A stretch of 64,000 nt of DNA from the NCBI RefSeq assembly GCF_051020975.1, contig NW_027478167.1, positions 62,001-126,000 of the forward strand, written 5' to 3'. The notes under the pieces were generated by a model, which saw only the letters and a list, made by a program, of their open reading frames with translations, made no database searches and had not been told where the DNA came from. Positions 50,876 through 63,753 of the stretch are shown piece by piece. The translations under genes were made by a program, and so were the position numbers. Positions within the stretch are counted from its first letter, which is position 1, and each line of letters starts with the position of its first letter. This DNA comes from Osmia lignaria lignaria (lineage: Eukaryota > Arthropoda > Insecta > Hymenoptera > Megachilidae).

Positions 50876-53773
50876 GTCTCTCAACATTTTGCCATAGCTC
50901 GCTTCGTTTCCGAGATATTTGCAGATTTATCTCAAGGGAAGGGGCCTGACGGACATATTTCGAGATATTTCTTATTCTTGTTGTTCTTCTTCTGCACAGC
51001 TAAGCTGTAAGTGGCATTTGCAGCTCGCAATAGTGCAGAGTTATCTCAAAGAAAGGGGCCACGGTGTTTCTGTATCTCTATTATATTGGTGCGGCTTCGA
51101 AACTTTTGAATATCTTGATATATCTCGAGAACTACGCATCTGATCAAAAAATATCATAGAACATAAAAAGTAGGAAACTTAATTCTCTACAAAAAAGGTC
51201 TCTCAACATTTTGCCATAGCTCGCTTCGTTTCCGAGATATTTGCAGATTTATCTCAAGGGAAGGGGCCTGACGGACATATTTCGAGATATTTCTTATTCT
51301 TGTTGTTCTTCTTCTGCACAGCTAAGCTGTAAGTGGCATTTGCAGCTCGCAATAGTGCAGAGTTATCTCAAAGAAAGGGGCCACGGTGTTTCTGTATCTC
51401 TATTATGTTGGTGCGGCTTCGAAACTTTTGAATATCTTGATATATCTCGAGAACTACGCATCTGATCAAAAAATATCATAGAACAAGGAAAGTAGGAAAC
51501 TTAATTCTCTACAAAAAAGGTCTCTTAACATTTTGCCATAGCTCGCTTCGTTTCCGAGATATTTGCAGATTTATCTCAAGGGAAGGGGCCTGACGGACAT
51601 ATTTCGAGACATTTCTTCTTCTTGTTGTTCTTCTTCTGCACAGCTAAGCTGGAAGTGGCATTTGCAGCTCGCAATAGTGCAGAGTTATCTCAAAGAAAGA
51701 GGCCACGGTGTTTCTGTACCTCTATTATGTTGGTGCAGCTTCGGAACTTTTAAATATCTTGATATATCTCGAGAACTACGCATCTGATCAAAAAATATCA
51801 TAGAACATAAAAAGTAGGAAACCTAATTCTCTACAAAAAAGGTATCTTAACATTTTGCCATAGCTCGCTTCGTTTCCGAGATATTTGCAGATTTATCTCA
51901 AGGGAAGGGGCCTGACGGACATATTTCGAAATATTTCTTATTCTTCTTGTTCTTCTTCTGCACAGCTAAGCTGGAAGTGGCATTTGCAGCTCGCAATAGT
52001 GCAGAGTTATCTCAAAGAAAGAGGCCACGGTGTTTCTGTACCTCTATTAGGTTGGTGCAGCTTCGGAACTTTTAAATATCTTGATATATCTCGAGAACTA
52101 CGCATCTGATCAAAAAATATCATAGAACATAAAAAGTAGGAAACTTAATTCTCTACAAATAAGGTCTCTTAACATTTTGCCATAGCTCGCTTCGTTTCCG
52201 AGATATTTGCAGATTTATCTCAAGGGAAGGGGCCTGACGGGCATATTTCGAGATATTTCTTCTTCTTGTTGTTCTTCTTCTGCACAGCGAGGCTGGAAGT
52301 GGCATTTGCAGGTCGCAATAGTGCGGAGTTATCTCAAAGAAAGGGGCCACGGTGTTTCTGTATCTCTATTATGTTGGTGCGGCTTCGAAACTTTTAAATA
52401 TCTTGATATATCTCGAGAACTACGCATCTGATCAAAAAATATCATAGAAGATAAATAGTAGGAAACTTAATTCTCTACAAAAAAGGTCTCTCAACATTTT
52501 GCCATAGCTCGCTTCGTTTCCGAGATATTTGCACATTTATCTCAAGGGAAGGGGCCCAACGGACATATTTCGAGATATTTCTTCTTCTTGTTGTTCTTCT
52601 TCTGCGCAGCTAAGCTGGAAGTGGCATTTGCGGCTCGCACTAGTGCAGAGTTATCTCAAAGAAAGGGGCCACGGTGTTTCTGTATCTCTATTATGTTGGT
52701 GCGGCTTCGGAACTTTTAAATATCTTGATATATCTCGAGAACTACGCATCTGATCAAAAAATATCATAGAACATAAAAAGTAGGAAACATAATTCTCTAC
52801 AAAAAAGGTCTCTTAACATTTTGCCATAGCTCGCTTGGTTTCCGAGATATATGCAGATTTATCTCAAGGGAAGGGGCCTGACGGACATATTTCGAGATAT
52901 TTCTTCTTCTTGTTGTTCTTCTTCTGCACAGCTAAACTGGAACTGGCATTTCCAGCTCGCAATATTGCAGAGTTATCTCAAAGAGAGGGGCCACGGTGTT
53001 TCTGTATCTCTATTATGTTGGTGCGGCTTCGGAACTTTTAAATATCTCGATATATCTCGAAAACTACGCTTCTGATCAAAAAATATCATAGAACATAACT
53101 TGTAGGAAACATAATTCTGTACAAAAAAGATCTCTAACCATTTTGCCATAGCTCGCTTCGTTTCCGAGATATTTGCAGATATATCTCAAGGGAAGGGGCC
53201 TGACGGACATATTTCGAGATATTTCTTCTTTTTGTTGTTCTTCTTCTGCACAGCTAAGCTGGAAGTGGCATTTGCAGCTCGCAATAGTGCAGAGTTATCT
53301 CAAAGAAAGAGGCCACGGTGTTTCTGTACCTCTATTATGTTGGTGCAGCTTCGGAACTTTTAAATATCTTGATATATCTCGAGAACTACGCATCTGATCA
53401 AAAAATATCATAGAACATAAAAAGTAGGAAACCTAATTCTCTACAAAAAAGGTCTCCTAACATTTTGCCATAGCTCGCTTCGTTTCCGAGATATTTGCAG
53501 ATTTATCTCAAGGGAAGGGGCCTGACGGACATATTTCGAAATATTTCTTATTCTTCTTGTTCTTCTTCTGCACAGCTAAGCTGGAAGGGGCATTTGCAGC
53601 TCGCAATAGTGCAGAGTTATCTCAAAGAAAGAGGCCACGGTGTTTCTGTACCTCTATTAGGTTGGTGCAGCTTCGGAACTTTTAAATATCTTGATATATC
53701 TCGAGAACTACGCATCTGATCAAAAAATATCATAGAAGATAAATAGTAGGAAACTTAATTCTCTACAAAAAAG
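50876..53773 (+). repeat. Nonamer HOR (2898 bp), copy 2
   Basis: The same order a to h plus a d-type monomer, at a constant 2898-bp offset from copy 1. Differences are few: b has CGAAACTTTTG, h has GCAGCTTCGG, and the last monomer (53452) has GGAAGGGGCAT and a GAAGATAAATAG tail in place of the CTCGATATATC ending of copy 1. Long identical stretches indicate recent amplification or strong homogenisation. Confidence 0.92.
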
Positions 53774-55060
53774 GTCTCTCAACATTTTGCCATAGCTCGC
53801 TTCGTTTCCGAGATATTTGCACATTTATCTCAAGGGAAGGGGCCCAACGGACATATTTCGAGATATTTCTTCTTCTTGTTGTTCTTCTTCTGCGCAGCTA
53901 AGCTGGAAGTGGCATTTGCGGCTCGCACTAGTGCAGAGTTATCTCAAAGAAAGGGGCCACGGTGTTTCTGTATCTCTATTATGTTGGTGCGGCTTCGGAA
54001 CTTTTAAATATCTTGATATATCTCGAGAACTACGCATCTGATCAAAAAATATCATAGAACATAAAAAGTAGGAAACATAATTCTCTACAAAAAAGGTCTC
54101 TTAACATTTTGCCATAGCTCGCTTGGTTTCCGAGATATATGCAGATTTATCTCAAGGGAAGGGGCCTGACGGACATATTTCGAGATATTTCTTCTTCTTG
54201 TTGTTCTTCTTCTGCACAGCTAAACTGGAACTGGCATTTCCAGCTCGCAATATTGCAGAGTTATCTCAAAGAGAGGGGCCACGGTGTTTCTGTATCTCTA
54301 TTATGTTGGTGCGGCTTCGGAACTTTTAAATATCTCGATATATCTCGAAAACTACGCTTCTGATCAAAAAATATCATAGAACATAACTTGTAGGAAACAT
54401 AATTCTGTACAAAAAAGATCTCTAACCATTTTGCCATAGCTCGCTTCGTTTCCGAGATATTTGCAGATATATCTCAAGGGAAGGGGCCTGACGGACATAT
54501 TTCGAGATATTTCTTCTTTTTGTTGTTCTTCTTCTGCACAGCTAAGCTGGAAGTGGCATTTGCAGCTCGCAATAGTGCAGAGTTATCTCAAAGAAAGAGG
54601 CCACGGTGTTTCTGTACCTCTATTATGTTGGTGCAGCTTCGGAACTTTTAAATATCTTGATATATCTCGAGAACTACGCATCTGATCAAAAAATATCATA
54701 GAACATAAAAAGTAGGAAACCTAATTCTCTACAAAAAAGGTCTCCTAACATTTTGCCATAGCTCGCTTCGTTTCCGAGATATTTGCAGATTTATCTCAAG
54801 GGAAGGGGCCTGACGGACATATTTCGAAATATTTCTTATTCTTCTTGTTCTTCTTCTGCACAGCTAAGCTGGAAGGGGCATTTGCAGCTCGCAATAGTGC
54901 AGAGTTATCTCAAAGAAAGAGGCCACGGTGTTTCTGTACCTCTATTAGGTTGGTGCAGCTTCGGAACTTTTAAATATCTTGATATATCTCGAGAACTACG
55001 CATCTGATAAAAAATATCATAGAACATAAAAAGTAGGAAACTTAATTCTCTACAAATAAG
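53774..55060 (+). repeat. Deletion derivative of the nonamer: f-g-h-d (1287 bp)
   Basis: Monomers f (53774), g (54096), h (54418) and d (54740) repeat the end of copy 2 at 1288 bp. The d monomer has lost one C after 55008, so TGATCA becomes TGATA. The same four monomers with the same lost base recur at 60535-61821. Confidence 0.9.
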
Positions 55061-56348
55061 GTCTCTTAACATTTTGCCATAGCTCGCTTCGTTTCCGAGA
55101 TATTTGCAGATTTATCTCAAGGGAAGGGGCCTGACGGGCATATTTCGAGATATTTCTTCTTCTTGTTGTTCTTCTTCTGCACAGCGAGGCTGGAAGTGGC
55201 ATTTGCAGGTCGCAATAGTGCGGAGTTATCTCAAAGAAAGGGGCCACGGTGTTTCTGTATCTCTATTATGTTGGTGCGGCTTCGAAACTTTTAAATATCT
55301 TGATATATCTCGAGAACTACGCATCTGATCAAAAAATATCATAGAACATAAAAAGTAGGAAACTTAATTCTCTACAAAAAAGGTATCTTAACATTTTGCC
55401 ATAGCTCGCTTCGTTTCCGAGATATTTGCAGATTTATCTCAAGGGAAGGGGCCTGACGGACATATTTCGAAATATTTCTTATTCTTGTTGTTCTTCTTCT
55501 GCACAGCTAAGCTGGAAGTGGCATTTGCAGCTCGCAATAGTGCAGAGTTATCTCAAAGAGAGGGGCCACGGTGTTTCTGTATCTCTATCATGTTGGTGCG
55601 GCTTCGGAACTGTTAAATATCTTGATATATCTCGAGAACTACGCATCTGATCAAAAAATATCATAGAAGATAAATAGTAGGAAACTTAATTCTCTACAAA
55701 AAAGGTCTCTGAACATTTTGCCATAGCTCGCTTCGTTTCCGAGATATTTGCACATTTATCTCAAGGGAAGGGGCCCAACGGACATATTTCGAGATATTTC
55801 TTCTTCTTGTTGTTCTTCTTCTGCGCAGCTAAGCTGGAAGTGGCATTTGCAGCTCGCAATAGTGCAGAGTTATCTCAAAGAAAGAGGCCACGGTGTTTCT
55901 GTACCTCTATTATGTTGGTGCAGCATCGGAACTTTTAAATATCTTGATATATCTCGAGAACTACGCATCTGATCAAAAAATATCATAGAACATAAAAAGT
56001 AGGAAACCTAATTCTCTACAAAAAAGGTCTCCTAACATTTTGCCATAGCTCGCTTCGTTTCCGAGATATTTGCAGATTTATCTCAAGGGAAGGGGCCTGA
56101 CGGACATATTTCGAAATATTTCTTATTCTTCTTGTTCTTCTTCTGCACAGCTAAGCTGGAAGTGGCATTTGCAGCTCGCAATAGTGCAGAGTTATCTCAA
56201 AGAAAGAGGCCACGGTGTTTCTGTACCTCTATTAGGTTGGTGCAGCTTCGGAACTTTTAAATATCTCGATATATCTCGAAAACTACGCTTCTGATCAAAA
56301 AATATCATAGAACATAACTTGTAGCAAACATAATTCTCTACAAAAAAG
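55061..56348 (+). repeat. Nonamer derivative: e-i-f/h hybrid-d'
   Basis: Monomer e (55061) is followed by a type i (55383) with TTATTCTTGTTG, TATCATGTTGG and AACTGTTAAAT that is not in copies 1 and 2. Then come a hybrid f/h monomer (55705) and a d' monomer (56027) ending CTCGATATATC with ACTTGTAGC, as in copy 1. The order links back to monomer a at 56349. Confidence 0.87.
55705..56026 (+). repeat. Hybrid f/h monomer marking a two-monomer deletion
   Basis: The 5' half has the f markers TTGCACATTTATC, GGGCCCAACGG and TGCGCAGC. The 3' half has the h markers TTGCAGCTCGCAATAG, AAAGAGGCC and GCAGCATCGG. GCAGCATCGG occurs elsewhere only in monomer 50232, so the donor of the right half was a copy-1-type h. 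The breakpoint lies between about 55828 and 55851. The monomer g that normally stands between f and h is missing. Confidence 0.85.
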
Positions 56349-58924
56349 GTCTCTCAACATTTTGCCATAGCTCGCTTCGTTTCCGAGATATTTGCAGATT
56401 TATCTCAAGGGAAGGGGCCTGACGGACATATTTCGAGATATTTCTTATTCTTGTTGTTCTTCTTCTGCACAGCTAAGCTGTAAGTGGCATTTGCAGCTCG
56501 CAATAGTGCAGAGTTATCTCAAAGAAAGGGGCCACGGTGTTTCTGTATCTCTATTATATTGGTGCGGCTTCGAAACTTTTGAATATCTTGATATATCTCG
56601 AGAACTACGCATCTGATCAAAAAATATCATAGAACATAAAAAGTAGGAAACTTAATTCTCTACAAAAAAGGTCTCTCAACATTTTGCCATAGCTCGCTTC
56701 GTTTCCGAGATATTTGCAGATTTATCTCAAGGGAAGGGGCCTGACGGACATATTTCGAGATATTTCTTATTCTTGTTGTTCTTCTTCTGCACAGCTAAGC
56801 TGTAAGTGGCATTTGCAGCTCGCAATAGTGCAGAGTTATCTCAAAGAAAGGGGCCACGGTGTTTCTGTATCTCTATTATGTTGGTGCGGCTTCGAAACTT
56901 TTGAATATCTTGATATATCTCGAGAACTACGCATCTGATCAAAAAATATCATAGAACAAGGAAAGTAGGAAACTTAATTCTCTACAAAAAAGGTCTCTTA
57001 ACATTTTGCCATAGCTCGCTTCGTTTCCGAGATATTTGCAGATTTATCTCAAGGGAAGGGGCCTGACGGACATATTTCGAGACATTTCTTCTTCTTGTTG
57101 TTCTTCTTCTGCACAGCTAAGCTGGAAGTGGCATTTGCAGCTCGCAATAGTGCAGAGTTATCTCAAAGAAAGAGGCCACGGTGTTTCTGTACCTCTATTA
57201 TGTTGGTGCAGCTTCGGAACTTTTAAATATCTTGATATATCTCGAGAACTACGCATCTGATCAAAAAATATCATAGAACATAAAAAGTAGGAAACCTAAT
57301 TCTCTACAAAAAAGGTATCTTAACATTTTGCCATAGCTCGCTTCGTTTCCGAGATATTTGCAGATTTATCTCAAGGGAAGGGGCCTGACGGACATATTTC
57401 GAAATATTTCTTATTCTTCTTGTTCTTCTTCTGCACAGCTAAGCTGGAAGTGGCATTTGCAGCTCGCAATAGTGCAGAGTTATCTCAAAGAAAGAGGCCA
57501 CGGTGTTTCTGTACCTCTATTAGGTTGGTGCAGCTTCGGAACTTTTAAATATCTTGATATATCTCGAGAACTACGCATCTGATCAAAAAATATCATAGAA
57601 CATAAAAAGTAGGAAACTTAATTCTCTACAAATAAGGTCTCTTAACATTTTGCCATAGCTCGCTTCGTTTCCGAGATATTTGCAGATTTATCTCAAGGGA
57701 AGGGGCCTGACGGGCATATTTCGAGATATTTCTTCTTCTTGTTGTTCTTCTTCTGCACAGCGAGGCTGGAAGTGGCATTTGCAGGTCGCAATAGTGCGGA
57801 GTTATCTCAAAGAAAGGGGCCACGGTGTTTCTGTATCTCTATTATGTTGGTGCGGCTTCGAAACTTTTAAATATCTTGATATATCTCGAGAACTACGCAT
57901 CTGATCAAAAAATATCATAGAAGATAAATAGTAGGAAACTTAATTCTCTACAAAAAAGGTCTCTCAACATTTTGCCATAGCTCGCTTCGTTTCCGAGATA
58001 TTTGCACATTTATCTCAAGGGAAGGGGCCCAACGGACATATTTCGAGATATTTCTTCTTCTTGTTGTTCTTCTTCTGCGCAGCTAAGCTGGAAGTGGCAT
58101 TTGCGGCTCGCACTAGTGCAGAGTTATCTCAAAGAAAGGGGCCACGGTGTTTCTGTATCTCTATTATGTTGGTGCGGCTTCGGAACTTTTAAATATCTTG
58201 ATATATCTCGAGAACTACGCATCTGATCAAAAAATATCATAGAACATAAAAAGTAGGAAACATAATTCTCTACAAAAAAGGTCTCTTAACATTTTGCCAT
58301 AGCTCGCTTGGTTTCCGAGATATATGCAGATTTATCTCAAGGGAAGGGGCCTGACGGACATATTTCGAGATATTTCTTCTTCTTGTTGTTCTTCTTCTGC
58401 ACAGCTAAACTGGAACTGGCATTTCCAGCTCGCAATATTGCAGAGTTATCTCAAAGAGAGGGGCCACGGTGTTTCTGTATCTCTATTATGTTGGTGCGGC
58501 TTCGGAACTTTTAAATATCTCGATATATCTCGAAAACTACGCTTCTGATCAAAAAATATCATAGAACATAACTTGTAGGAAACATAATTCTGTACAAAAA
58601 AGATCTCTAACCATTTTGCCATAGCTCGCTTCGTTTCCGAGATATTTGCAGATATATCTCAAGGGAAGGGGCCTGACGGACATATTTCGAGATATTTCTT
58701 CTTTTTGTTGTTCTTCTTCTGCACAGCTAAGCTGGAAGTGGCATTTGCAGCTCGCAATAGTGCAGAGTTATCTCAAAGAAAGAGGCCACGGTGTTTCTGT
58801 ACCTCTATTATGTTGGTGCAGCTTCGGAACTTTTAAATATCTTGATATATCTCGAGAACTACGCATCTGATCAAAAAATATCATAGAACATAAAAAGTAG
58901 GAAACTTAATTCTCTACAAATAAG
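56349..58924 (+). repeat. Nonamer HOR, copy 3, lacking the ninth monomer
   Basis: Eight monomers a, b, c, d, e, f, g, h in the standard order. The h monomer (58603) runs directly into e at 58925, so the d-type monomer and the a-b-c-d part of the next unit are absent. All markers listed for copy 1 are present, with the copy-2 states at b and h. Confidence 0.9.
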
Positions 58925-61821
58925 GTCTCTTAACATTTTGCCATAGCTCGCTTCGTTTCCGAGATATTTGCAGATTTATCTCAAGGGAAGGGGCCTGACG
59001 GGCATATTTCGAGATATTTCTTCTTCTTGTTGTTCTTCTTCTGCACAGCGAGGCTGGAAGTGGCATTTGCAGGTCGCAATAGTGCGGAGTTATCTCAAAG
59101 AAAGGGGCCACGGTGTTTCTGTATCTCTATTATGTTGGTGCGGCTTCGAAACTTTTAAATATCTTGATATATCTCGAGAACTACGCATCTGATCAAAAAA
59201 TATCATAGAAGATAAATAGTAGGAAACTTAATTCTCTACAAAAAAGGTCTCTCAACATTTTGCCATAGCTCGCTTCGTTTCCGAGATATTTGCACATTTA
59301 TCTCAAGGGAAGGGGCCCAACGGACATATTTCGAGATATTTCTTCTTCTTGTTGTTCTTCTTCTGCGCAGCTAAGCTGGAAGTGGCATTTGCGGCTCGCA
59401 CTAGTGCAGAGTTATCTCAAAGAAAGGGGCCACGGTGTTTCTGTATCTCTATTATGTTGGTGCGGCTTCGGAACTTTTAAATATCTTGATATATCTCGAG
59501 AACTACGCATCTGATCAAAAAATATCATAGAACATAAAAAGTAGGAAACATAATTCTCTACAAAAAAGGTCTCTTAACATTTTGCCATAGCTCGCTTGGT
59601 TTCCGAGATATATGCAGATTTATCTCAAGGGAAGGGGCCTGACGGACATATTTCGAGATATTTCTTCTTCTTGTTGTTCTTCTTCTGCACAGCTAAACTG
59701 GAACTGGCATTTCCAGCTCGCAATATTGCAGAGTTATCTCAAAGAGAGGGGCCACGGTGTTTCTGTATCTCTATTATGTTGGTGCGGCTTCGGAACTTTT
59801 AAATATCTCGATATATCTCGAAAACTACGCTTCTGATCAAAAAATATCATAGAACATAACTTGTAGGAAACATAATTCTGTACAAAAAAGATCTCTAACC
59901 ATTTTGCCATAGCTCGCTTCGTTTCCGAGATATTTGCAGATATATCTCAAGGGAAGGGGCCTGACGGACATATTTCGAGATATTTCTTCTTTTTGTTGTT
60001 CTTCTTCTGCACAGCTAAGCTGGAAGTGGCATTTGCAGCTCGCAATAGTGCAGAGTTATCTCAAAGAAAGAGGCCACGGTGTTTCTGTACCTCTATTATG
60101 TTGGTGCAGCTTCGGAACTTTTAAATATCTTGATATATCTCGAGAACTACGCATCTGATCAAAAAATATCATAGAACATAAAAAGTAGGAAACCTAATTC
60201 TCTACAAAAAAGGTCTCCTAACATTTTGCCATAGCTCGCTTCGTTTCCGAGATATTTGCAGATTTATCTCAAGGGAAGGGGCCTGACGGACATATTTCGA
60301 AATATTTCTTATTCTTCTTGTTCTTCTTCTGCACAGCTAAGCTGGAAGGGGCATTTGCAGCTCGCAATAGTGCAGAGTTATCTCAAAGAAAGAGGCCACG
60401 GTGTTTCTGTACCTCTATTAGGTTGGTGCAGCTTCGGAACTTTTAAATATCTTGATATATCTCGAGAACTACGCATCTGATCAAAAAATATCATAGAAGA
60501 TAAATAGTAGGAAACTTAATTCTCTACAAAAAAGGTCTCTCAACATTTTGCCATAGCTCGCTTCGTTTCCGAGATATTTGCACATTTATCTCAAGGGAAG
60601 GGGCCCAACGGACATATTTCGAGATATTTCTTCTTCTTGTTGTTCTTCTTCTGCGCAGCTAAGCTGGAAGTGGCATTTGCGGCTCGCACTAGTGCAGAGT
60701 TATCTCAAAGAAAGGGGCCACGGTGTTTCTGTATCTCTATTATGTTGGTGCGGCTTCGGAACTTTTAAATATCTTGATATATCTCGAGAACTACGCATCT
60801 GATCAAAAAATATCATAGAACATAAAAAGTAGGAAACATAATTCTCTACAAAAAAGGTCTCTTAACATTTTGCCATAGCTCGCTTGGTTTCCGAGATATA
60901 TGCAGATTTATCTCAAGGGAAGGGGCCTGACGGACATATTTCGAGATATTTCTTCTTCTTGTTGTTCTTCTTCTGCACAGCTAAACTGGAACTGGCATTT
61001 CCAGCTCGCAATATTGCAGAGTTATCTCAAAGAGAGGGGCCACGGTGTTTCTGTATCTCTATTATGTTGGTGCGGCTTCGGAACTTTTAAATATCTCGAT
61101 ATATCTCGAAAACTACGCTTCTGATCAAAAAATATCATAGAACATAACTTGTAGGAAACATAATTCTGTACAAAAAAGATCTCTAACCATTTTGCCATAG
61201 CTCGCTTCGTTTCCGAGATATTTGCAGATATATCTCAAGGGAAGGGGCCTGACGGACATATTTCGAGATATTTCTTCTTTTTGTTGTTCTTCTTCTGCAC
61301 AGCTAAGCTGGAAGTGGCATTTGCAGCTCGCAATAGTGCAGAGTTATCTCAAAGAAAGAGGCCACGGTGTTTCTGTACCTCTATTATGTTGGTGCAGCTT
61401 CGGAACTTTTAAATATCTTGATATATCTCGAGAACTACGCATCTGATCAAAAAATATCATAGAACATAAAAAGTAGGAAACCTAATTCTCTACAAAAAAG
61501 GTCTCCTAACATTTTGCCATAGCTCGCTTCGTTTCCGAGATATTTGCAGATTTATCTCAAGGGAAGGGGCCTGACGGACATATTTCGAAATATTTCTTAT
61601 TCTTCTTGTTCTTCTTCTGCACAGCTAAGCTGGAAGGGGCATTTGCAGCTCGCAATAGTGCAGAGTTATCTCAAAGAAAGAGGCCACGGTGTTTCTGTAC
61701 CTCTATTAGGTTGGTGCAGCTTCGGAACTTTTAAATATCTTGATATATCTCGAGAACTACGCATCTGATAAAAAATATCATAGAACATAAAAAGTAGGAA
61801 ACTTAATTCTCTACAAATAAG
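58925..61821 (+). repeat. Nonamer derivatives: e-f-g-h-d then f-g-h-d
   Basis: Monomers e (58925), f, g, h, d (60213), then f (60535), g, h, d (61501). The series repeats 52164-55060 at an offset of 6761 bp. The shared one-base loss (after 55008 and after 61769) proves that the whole tract was copied as a block after that deletion arose. Confidence 0.9.
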
Positions 61822-63109
61822 GTCTCTTAACATTTTGCCATAGCTCGCTTCGTTTCCGAGATATTTGCAGATTTATCTCAAGGGAAGGGGCCTGACGGGC
61901 ATATTTCGAGATATTTCTTCTTCTTGTTGTTCTTCTTCTGCACAGCGAGGCTGGAAGTGGCATTTGCAGGTCGCAATAGTGCGGAGTTATCTCAAAGAAA
62001 GGGGCCACGGTGTTTCTGTATCTCTATTATGTTGGTGCGGCTTCGAAACTTTTAAATATCTTGATATATCTCGAGAACTACGCATCTGATCAAAAAATAT
62101 CATAGAACATAAAAAGTAGGAAACTTAATTCTCTACAAAAAAGGTATCTTAACATTTTGCCATAGCTCGCTTCGTTTCCGAGATATTTGCAGATTTATCT
62201 CAAGGGAAGGGGCCTGACGGACATATTTCGAAATATTTCTTATTCTTGTTGTTCTTCTTCTGCACAGCTAAGCTGGAAGTGGCATTTGCAGCTCGCAATA
62301 GTGCAGAGTTATCTCAAAGAGAGGGGCCACGGTGTTTCTGTATCTCTATCATGTTGGTGCGGCTTCGGAACTGTTAAATATCTTGATATATCTCGAGAAC
62401 TACGCATCTGATCAAAAAATATCATAGAAGATAAATAGTAGGAAACTTAATTCTCTACAAAAAAGGTCTCTGAACATTTTGCCATAGCTCGCTTCGTTTC
62501 CGAGATATTTGCACATTTATCTCAAGGGAAGGGGCCCAACGGACATATTTCGAGATATTTCTTCTTCTTGTTGTTCTTCTTCTGCGCAGCTAAGCTGGAA
62601 GTGGCATTTGCGGCTCGCACTAGTGCAGAGTTATCTCAAAGAAAGGGGCCACGGTGTTTCTGTATCTCTATTATGTTGGTGCGGCTTCGGAACTTTTAAA
62701 TATCTTGATATATCTCGAGAACTACGCATCTGATCAAAAAATATCATAGAACATAAAAAGTAGGAAACATAATTCTCTACAAAAAAGGTCTCTTAACATT
62801 TTGCCATAGCTCGCTTGGTTTCCGAGATATATGCAGATTTATCTCAAGGGAAGGGGCCTGACGGACATATTTCGAGATATTTCTTCTTCTTGTTGTTCTT
62901 CTTCTGCACAGCTAAACTGGAACTGGCATTTGCAGCTCGCAATATTGCAGAGTTATCTCAAAGAGAGGGGCCACGGTGTTTCTGTACCTCTATTAGGTTG
63001 GTGCAGCTTCGGAACTTTTAAATATCTTGATATATCTCGAGAGCTACGCATCTGATCAAAAAATATCATAGAACATGAAAAGTAGAAAACTTAATTCTCT
63101 ACAAAAAAG
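61822..63109 (+). repeat. Nonamer derivative: e-i-f-g'
   Basis: Monomers e (61822), i (62144) and f (62466) match 55061, 55383 and the start of 55705. Here f is complete (CACTAGTG core) and is followed by a g variant (62788) whose 3' part is d-like (CTGTACCTC, CTATTAGGTTGG, GAGAGCTACGC). The block ends here and the boundary-type monomers follow. Confidence 0.85.
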
Positions 63110-63753
63110 GTCTCTTAACATTTTGCCATAGCTCGCTTCGTTTCCGAGATATATGCAGATTTATCGCAAGGGAAGGGGCCTGACGGACATATTTCGAGAT
63201 ATTTCTTCTTCTTGTTGTTCTTCTTCTGCACAGCTAAGCTGGAAGTGGCATTTGCAGCTCGCAATAGTGCAGAGTTATCTCAAAGAAAGGGGCCACTGTG
63301 TTTCTGTATCTCTATTATGTTGGTGCGGCTTCGGAACTTTTAAATATCTCGATATATCTCGAAAACTACGCTTCTGATCAAAAAATATCATAGAACATAA
63401 CTTGTAGGAAACATAATTGTCTACAAAAAAGGTCTCTAAAGATTTTGCCATAGCTCGCTTCGTTTCCGAGATATATGCAGATTTATCTCAAGGGAAGGGG
63501 CCTGACGGACATATTCGAGATATTTCTTCTTCTTGTTGTTCTTCTTCTGCACAGCTAAGCTGGAAGCGGCATTTGCGGCTCTCACTAGTGCAGAGTTATC
63601 TCAAAGAAAGGGGCCACGGTGTTTCTGTATCTCTATTATGTTTGCTGCGGCTTCGGATATTTTAAATATCTCGATATATCTCGAAAACTACGCTTCTGAT
63701 CAAAAAATATCATAGAACATAAATTGTAGGAAACATAATTCTCTACAAAAAAG
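63110..63753 (+). repeat. Right boundary monomers, repeating 47011-47655
   Basis: Monomer 63110 has a general 5' half with TTATCGCAAGG and a 3' half with GCCACTGTG, ACTTGTAGG and ATAATTGTC as in 47011. Monomer 63432 is the second copy of the diverged marker monomer, with the same added base in TTTGCTGCGG but one T lost in ACATATTCGAG. The offset to the left copies is 16099 bp, equal to 50 monomers less one base. Confidence 0.87.
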
